Shown: one piece after another, positions 19,183-35,000 of the stretch
Numbering within the stretch: position 1 is the first letter of the stretch
Layout of the letters: each line of letters opens with the position of its first letter
Source of the DNA: Botryococcus braunii
Lineage: Eukaryota; Chlorophyta; Trebouxiophyceae
Direction of reading: 5' to 3'
Assembly: GCA_002005505.1 (NCBI GenBank)
Contig: MVGU01000106.1
Coordinates: forward strand, 332,501 to 367,500
DNA: 35,000 nt
Position numbers and translations under genes: made by a program
The notes under the pieces: generated by a model
Databases searched by the model: none
The model's input: the letters and a program-made list of their open reading frames with translations, nothing else
Told to the model about the DNA's origin: nothing

Positions 19183-20113
19183 GTAGAGACATTACTTTTT
19201 AGAATTATTGGATGTGCTATTTGTTGCGTTGCCTGCGGTGTCTCGGCCTCTTCGAGAATTCCGACACGTTTCCGGGCTCTGTTTCGAAACGCTTACATGA
19301 TATCAGTTTTTCTTGTTGTTTCTTTTTTCCTGATCTATTCATGTGCCATGTTTCCAAATCATTATGATCGCCACGGTAGTGCTGGCTTGACCCCTGGTGG
19401 TGAGGCGTCAAAATTTGGGCCAACTTTCCCTATATTGTGTTTGATATTTTCCTATCACTGCAAGTTCTTATTGCTGGAGGTGGGCTCAACATGTTTCCGT
19501 TCTTTGGATTTCACAAACGATCTCAGAACAGGAAGTAGGAAGCCTTATCTGCTGTGAGCTATGCCGCCTGTGGATTTTGTCAATGCAGTAGAGCCCTTGT
19601 TAAACGAGACTTAACTGCCTTCATTGCAGAATGCTCTGTGAACAGTCACATGCATGCATGTCTTCCTCCTTCACATGGTAAAGAGCTGTTCCCGGGTTGC
19701 GGATGCATAAAACATGGTGCGAGCATGTTATATGACGCTGGTACATTTTCAGCGTTCACCGGAAGCTGCAAGCTCCCACATGATCCCTCTACTTGTCGCT
19801 GTCTGTATGGATTTACGGGTCTGATATGCGCATGCTCTTGGTGCATCTAGCCCCGACATATTCCGGATTATGGCAGCTCAGGCACCAGTGTCCTGCGCAT
19901 CATCAGGGCTTGATTCTCAGGCGTATGGGGTTGGGGTTGGGGGAGTTGGGGGTCGGGGGACATCGCCCACCAAGTCTGTGCCGGGCAGTACCATAGAGTT
20001 GAGTTGGGGCTTTTGCTTGGATCCAGTCCAGGGCACTAGAGGGGAATTTAGAGGACAGGTGTGCTGCAAAACAATTTATAACCTGACCGCAAAGACCACT
20101 TCGGGGTGCTCAG

Positions 20114-30549
<10,436 letters not shown>

Positions 30550-30551
30550 TC

Positions 30552-30553
<2 letters not shown>

Positions 30554-30600
<47 letters not shown>
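30554..30600 (+). repeat. 47-base A homopolymer directly after the helicase stop codon
   Basis: The stop TAA at 30547-30549 is followed by TCGC and then 47 uninterrupted A residues. The sequence beyond (CCCCGTGCTCAC) is unrelated. It could be a simple repeat or a genome-encoded poly(A) of reverse-transcribed origin. Confidence 0.95.
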
Positions 30601-30602
<2 letters not shown>

Positions 30603-32635
30603 CCGTGCTCACATGGACCCATGTGATCACATGCACCCATGTGATCGGCCAGGCTGTTTCCGCTGGAAGTCCGATGGGGAGGGCACTGCAGCATGGGTAT
30701 GTTACGTTCGGCTGGATGGGGAGGTCTATGGGAATAAAGCCCCGGCCAGTCAGTCGTGTTATTTTCGTGCCCTGCGGTACTTGCATGTGGGGGCCCGCTG
30801 GGGCCGGGGGATCCCTGTGGTCACATGGAACCCACATGGACCGGGTGTTGTCAAGCCTGCGTCCCGGCGCGTTTGATTTTGCTCATTTGCTGTTTCCTTG
30901 TTGCAATTGGGGTCCAAAGCCATAAAGGTAGAATCGGATATTGTGACACATGGTTATTGTTCACGGATCTGGATGATGCAGTTGGAAAGGGCCACGGGCG
31001 ATTAGAAAGGGCCACGGGCGAGGGTCCCGCCTCGTCACACAAGTCAGCCGCTCACATTCACATTGGTGACATGGCTAAGTCCGGCTTAAATCCCTGTCAA
31101 TTCCGGTGAGTGCGGTAAAAGTGAAATGGAAACCATCGAGAGGGGGCCCAGGGGATTTGAACCCCTGTCAGTCCCTTTCACGTTCTTAATAACAGAAAAG
31201 GTCCCATGAGGGGGCCGGTGGTTTTATCAGCTGGGGGGTTGCAGTAGCATAGGTGTAGATGGCCATGCGGCCCAGTCTTGCAGCAGGGGCTGTGGGGCTG
31301 GACACGCAGAGATTAGTTAATAGGGCAGAGATTTATTAATTAATAGGACTAACTCGGAAATTTGCGTCTTGGTGATACATTTGAGTCCTTCAAACAACTG
31401 CGCCAGAACTACTGGCCGGATGGGATAATGTAGACTCTGGACTGTGGAGTCCGACCCTGCCTGCAAAATATTTCGAGTATGTGGTCGTGCCGGCTGTGTT
31501 TCTGTGCGCTTCTTTCAGCGCTCAAGCTTTTTCTGTTCCAGGCATTCTTCGCGTGGGTTGGCCAACGTGGCCTGATGCTTGCCCCAGGGGCTATTAGGCT
31601 ATGTTTCTCCCGAAATGGCCCCTCATTGTGTGTGCACGCTCATTGCTCGAGGATCTGTTTCGAGATGCTCCAAAAGGGGCAATGAGGTGTCATACTCTAC
31701 CTCACCAGACCCTTAGGCGGGAAGCCGGACCGGTCTGGGCATTGCTGCAGTTTGCATTCATCATCAAGGTCTTGGAACCTTTTATACCGATTGGTTTTGA
31801 GCTTTGCCCATGGTGCTGTGGGTCTTTATTTGCACAGCCCCCTGGGTTTTTGCATCTCTACAAAACTGGGAAATGTGTATGATGATATTTTGGCAAGTCG
31901 ATGACGAGCCTCTGCCCTCTGCTTTGGATATCATTCCAACCCGCTGTAGCGCCACCGTCATGGTCTCCGGATCGAATCTCGGTCAGACCTTTGGAGCGAG
32001 CTTTACCCCCAGTTTTTACCTTTTTTTGGTGACCCTGTCTGGAGCTTCGCGGGGGCTGGGGCGCTCGTAGGCAGAATGGGAGGGCAATTGGTTCGTCCCT
32101 CGGGGGGGGGGAGGTGTTGCATACAATTTAGGTCAGCAGTGTTGAGGGTGGTCCAGAGACCCAGCCCCGAAGCATCCAAGTCTTCGAAGGGACACGCGCA
32201 CGCTGCATTTTTTCTTTTTTTTTTTTTGGCCTTATTCGGAAAATTAGGATTTATCGGGTCCATGTGATTACTGACGATTTATATTGTTGGCACAGCGGCA
32301 CAGCGCTGAATTCCCGCACTTTCCCGTCCGTCCCTGATATTGTCATCTTCGCATCCTTACTCTGTTGGCTGCGGTGTTCGTTGCCCGCGATGTGTACTCA
32401 TGCTGCGCAAGGGCCCTTATCGCGGGCAACGAAGCTGCATGAGGATGCCAGCACCACCTAACCGTTTCGGCGCAGGTCCTCTGTTATTATCAAGAGGCAG
32501 AATTTGCCCACGAGTTCGCTCCCCGCGCATGCTGTGGATGGGCAGGACGGTCATGCGTAGTATGCCAGGAAACGCATCGAATGCCCGGGGGGGGGGGGGG
32601 GGGCATAGATTGTAATTGATTGCACGTAAAATGGT

Positions 32636-32849
32636 GGAGGGGGGCTGCGGCCGGACCTTCCCAAATATTGTTTCGGTCCGCCCGGAGTATCTCGGGGACC
32701 CGTCGCTTGTATGGCTTAGGCAGCTGCTCCAGTAACTTCTCGAGAGTTCTCTTACTGCCAGGCGTGTTGAGAATTCTCTGGTATCGAGGTTCTTGAGGAT
32801 TCTCCAGTAACGCATGTGAGCACTCCGCAGCGTCCCGGAGATAGGTCAA
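32636..32849 (-). CDS. Possible exon with PUB-domain-like text
   Basis: The minus strand reads LTYLRDAAECSHALLENPQ, then EPRYQRILNT and TLEKLLEQLPKPYKRR. The ENPQEPRYQRI stretch resembles the NPxExKYRxIR core of PUB domains, which bind p97/VCP in PNGase- and UBX-type proteins. Only one such motif is visible, neighbouring exons could not be found, and the splice sites are not resolved. It may be a fragment or coincidence. Confidence 0.2.
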
Positions 32850-33351
32850 ACGTGAATGAAGAACGAAGCGAACGGTTGGTCCCCCGCCTGCGGCAATTTG
32901 ACGAGAGCCGTTCCCCCACTGAAGGGGGGCTGCGCGCTTGGTAACCTGTCTGCACGTGCACGTTGGGCAAGATGTGACGCCGAAACCTCTGGGCCAGAAC
33001 TCGCAATCGGGTCCACATCAGACACGGCGTTTGCATTGTGTGTATTCATATCTGTGTTCTTGCTCTCGATTTTTACTCAGTTGTCTTTGGGACATGGAAA
33101 GGGGAGGGGAAGGGGGGGGGGGCAAAATTTGGAAATGTTGTCGCTCTTTATTCTGAATTTAGTAGTTGAAGGTTAGGAAGACAGGCATCTATGTACAGAT
33201 GACCATCTACAGTTGCGTTGGTGAGCGGTGATTAAGCTGGACCTGAAACAATGACTGCAAGTGCCATATAAAGGGGTGGGCTCTGTTCTCGAGTCCAGGC
33301 GTGACTCGTAAGTAATTACGTAATTACGGACCATGGTGGCAATTTGTAGAC

Positions 33352-33609
33352 TTGAATTTAAATCAAGCTATATATAGATATATGTGCCCAGAAAGAGTAC
33401 ACGACTTGATCAATGATCTCAAGCGATTTTCGGCTTGCGCCGGGGCGTTGACGGAGCCCTTGTTGAACGTTGATTATTTGGATTTGGGACAAAGCTTCTG
33501 CTCGTTGTTGAAGTCTTCCTCGGAGTATGTCATGTGTGCATATGGAAAGAAAGACCGGTTAAAGTGCATTTTCTCCTTTCTGGAAACAAAGGATATGAGA
33601 TTAGGATAA
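33352..33609 (+). CDS. Unrecognised short open reading frame
   Basis: Eighty-five codons, starting at an ATG downstream of CATATAAAGGGG (about 33266). The text contains RVHDLINDLKRF and LLNVDYLDLGQSF. It has no recognised domain, membrane segment or signal peptide. It could be a small gene or an exon of a larger one; chance is also possible. Confidence 0.2.
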   Translation: MNLNQAIYRYMCPERVHDLINDLKRFSACAGALTEPLLNVDYLDLGQSFCSLLKSSSEYVMCAYGKKDRLKCIFSFLETKDMRLG

Positions 33610-33794
33610 TGTCTATTTGGTCAGGCTGTCTCGAGTCTCCAGTTGATTTCGACAGGCGTGCAGTGCTGCCAGGATAAGCACTTATAAAAGCTGCTTCACG
33701 ATGTAGTTGAAAAAGGAAAATGGGTCTGTCCATACTGCATGCACTCTCTTAAGAGCTTGTTCTGCAAGCTCTCCTTCAAACTTGAATGTCCCCT

Positions 33795-33940
33795 GTATAC
33801 ACGACGTAGCTGAGCAGTTTCATTGGTATACACGACGTAGCTGAGCAGTTTCATTGGTATACACGACGTAGCTGAGCAGTTTCATTGGTATACACGACGT
33901 AGCTGAGCAGTTTCATTGGTATACACTACGCAGCTGAGCA
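33795..33940 (+). repeat. 31-bp minisatellite, four full copies plus a partial
   Basis: The unit GTATACACGACGTAGCTGAG with CAGTTTCATTG starts at 33795, 33826, 33857 and 33888. A fifth, diverged partial unit (GTATACACTACGCAGCTGAG) starts at 33919. The four full copies look identical. Confidence 0.95.
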
Positions 33941-34028
33941 CAGAGCTGTCTAAAGTCCTCCAGAGATCTCCCAGCACCGGAAGGAGCAGAAGAAAAATTT
34001 CTTCTGCTGTTCATGTTGCCCCCTTGTG

Positions 34029-34125
34029 AAACATGCCAGCGGGCCTGCTGGCATGTTTGTTTTTAAAACATGCCAGCAGGGGCCCCTAGAAATTTCTCTC
34101 GTGAAACATGCATGTATGCCAGCAG
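34029..34125. repeat. Palindrome and repeated AACATGCCAGC blocks
   Basis: AACATGCCAGC at 34029-34039 is inverted at 34047-34057, forming an 11-bp stem with a short loop. The block recurs at 34067-34080 and partly near 34112. It could be a small foldback element or a structured transcript end. Confidence 0.7.
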
Positions 34126-34894
34126 GTCCTCTTTCTTGAAGAACACAAAAGGTGTTTCGATTTGTTTCGGCACGAGGCCTCCTTTATCAATGTGCTTTGA
34201 GTTCTGGGACACGGCAATTTTGCCAGAGGATACATGAATTACTGAACACGCGTCTCTTGCTCTCAGTGGCACTCAATAGCACACACATGGGGATGACGAT
34301 GTGGGATCAACGAAACTGCCCAAACTATTTCAATAATGCGCAGTGTCGCTCGCAGTGTGTCTTGTTTGGCCACATTCCCTAGGAGTTTTTCACAATCAGC
34401 TTTTGTCTCTGGCCCCTATATTCCACGTACCCGCATGCTGGATTTAGGGTGTACGGTTAGGATAGGCTTCACTCTTTTATTCCAAATTGTTTAAAAACAA
34501 GTTAGACGGTTAAAAGAGGGGGGGGGTGGGGCGTCCGAACTACACCACTTGTTCTTTTGGGGGACGCGTCCCTCACACGTACGCCTTTGCTTGATTGACA
34601 TATGTCAATGCATCCATATTTATAAGAACATGTTGCGACCACCCACACACTGATGGGAGCAAGAGAACGCCAGCCATTGGCACCTTCGTCGTTATGTCAT
34701 GTGCACACGTGGTTCACAGGAGAGCTCCTCCAGGTCGCTAGTAAGATCAGCACCTGCTACTAGGTGCCCTGTATCACATATCCTGTACACACATGTGTTT
34801 CTGCAAGAGACCTGCTGCATGGTCGAGTGCCCGAGACAAACAAATATAATATAATGTAATGTAATGCAATTTAATATAATAATACCGTACCGTC

Positions 34895-34997
34895 GCAAAT
34901 TATTGGGCAATATACTTATTTTGGGCACCCAAAAATCCCTAAATAATAATTAAAGATAAGAAATAATCCGAAAAATAATGGCGCAAATTATTGGGCA
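34895..34997 (+). repeat. 15-bp direct repeat with 88-bp spacing
   Basis: GCAAATTATTGGGCA starts at 34895 and again at 34983. The second copy is cut by the window end, so a longer tandem repeat or element end may continue beyond 35000. Confidence 0.8.
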
Positions 34998-35000
34998 CAC

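Larger units (their letters stand above)
30601..33794. other. Region downstream of the helicase; no confident gene
   Basis: It contains CCCATGTGATC repeated at 30618 and 30635, AGAAAGGGCCACGGGCGA-like blocks repeated at about 30985 and 31005, and several G or T homopolymers. Open frames are short and unrecognised, apart from a weak PUB-like candidate near 32640-32849 on the minus strand. A GTTCAAATCC box on the minus strand near 31155 lacks the rest of a tRNA. Confidence 0.5.
33941..35000. other. Window end; repeats and AT-rich DNA without a recognised gene
   Basis: Apart from the palindrome cluster, this stretch has short open frames only. Near the end it becomes AT-rich with TAATG-like pentamers at 34845-34885. 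The 15-mer GCAAATTATTGGGCA occurs at 34895 and 34983. Confidence 0.5.

Noticed and set aside
31141..31190. tRNA-like B box (GTTCAAATCC) on the minus strand near 31155
   Set aside because: The expected acceptor-stem partner and A box are missing; AGGGGGCC recurs as a direct, not inverted, repeat.
33795..33940. Possible CRISPR array
   Set aside because: The units are contiguous tandem copies with no unique spacers, and the genome is eukaryotic.

Overview
This is nuclear DNA of a photosynthetic eukaryote, most likely an alga of the green lineage. The three clear genes are split by many introns (nearly all GT...AG), the intergenic DNA is long, and the window is full of dinucleotide microsatellites and minisatellites. 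The gene content fits the green lineage: a ureide-type M20 amidohydrolase, a PIN-LIKES (PILS) carrier, and a plastid-type DEAD-box helicase with a GUCT domain and an RGG tail. This assignment is an inference; no rRNA, organellar or taxon-specific marker is present.

Layout. (1) About 619-5361, minus strand: an allantoate deiminase / N-carbamoyl amidohydrolase-like gene. Eight exons are resolved and join in phase; the most N-terminal exon(s) were not found. Zinc-ligand motifs are intact, but several substrate-recognition residues are changed. (2) 5362-9007: long intergenic DNA with a large GT array. (3) 9008-16170, plus strand: a complete PILS-family transporter of eight exons and about 550 residues. 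One intron uses a GC donor. Several introns hold minisatellites, including an array that repeats the acceptor of exon 6 five times. (4) 16171-20113: mostly unassigned sequence. It includes a candidate transit-peptide exon near 18952-19182. (5) 20114-30549, plus strand: an RH3-type DEAD-box RNA helicase. Twelve exons were recovered, giving about 703 residues plus an unresolved N terminus. All helicase motifs, the GUCT domain and an RGG tail are visible. Its introns carry long (CT)n, (GA)n, (CA)n and (GT)n tracts. A 47-base A tract starts four bases after the stop codon. (6) 30550-35000: unassigned DNA with a 31-bp minisatellite, short palindromes and an AT-rich end.

The genes do not form an operon-like unit. 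They cover ureide nitrogen recycling, (probable) auxin-like transport at the ER, and (probable) plastid RNA metabolism. Exon models were built by hand from splice signals, reading phase and family similarity. Every internal junction reported joins in phase. The most unusual material lies in the introns: tandemly copied splice acceptors, two GC-AG introns, and complementary repeat tracts flanking single exons.
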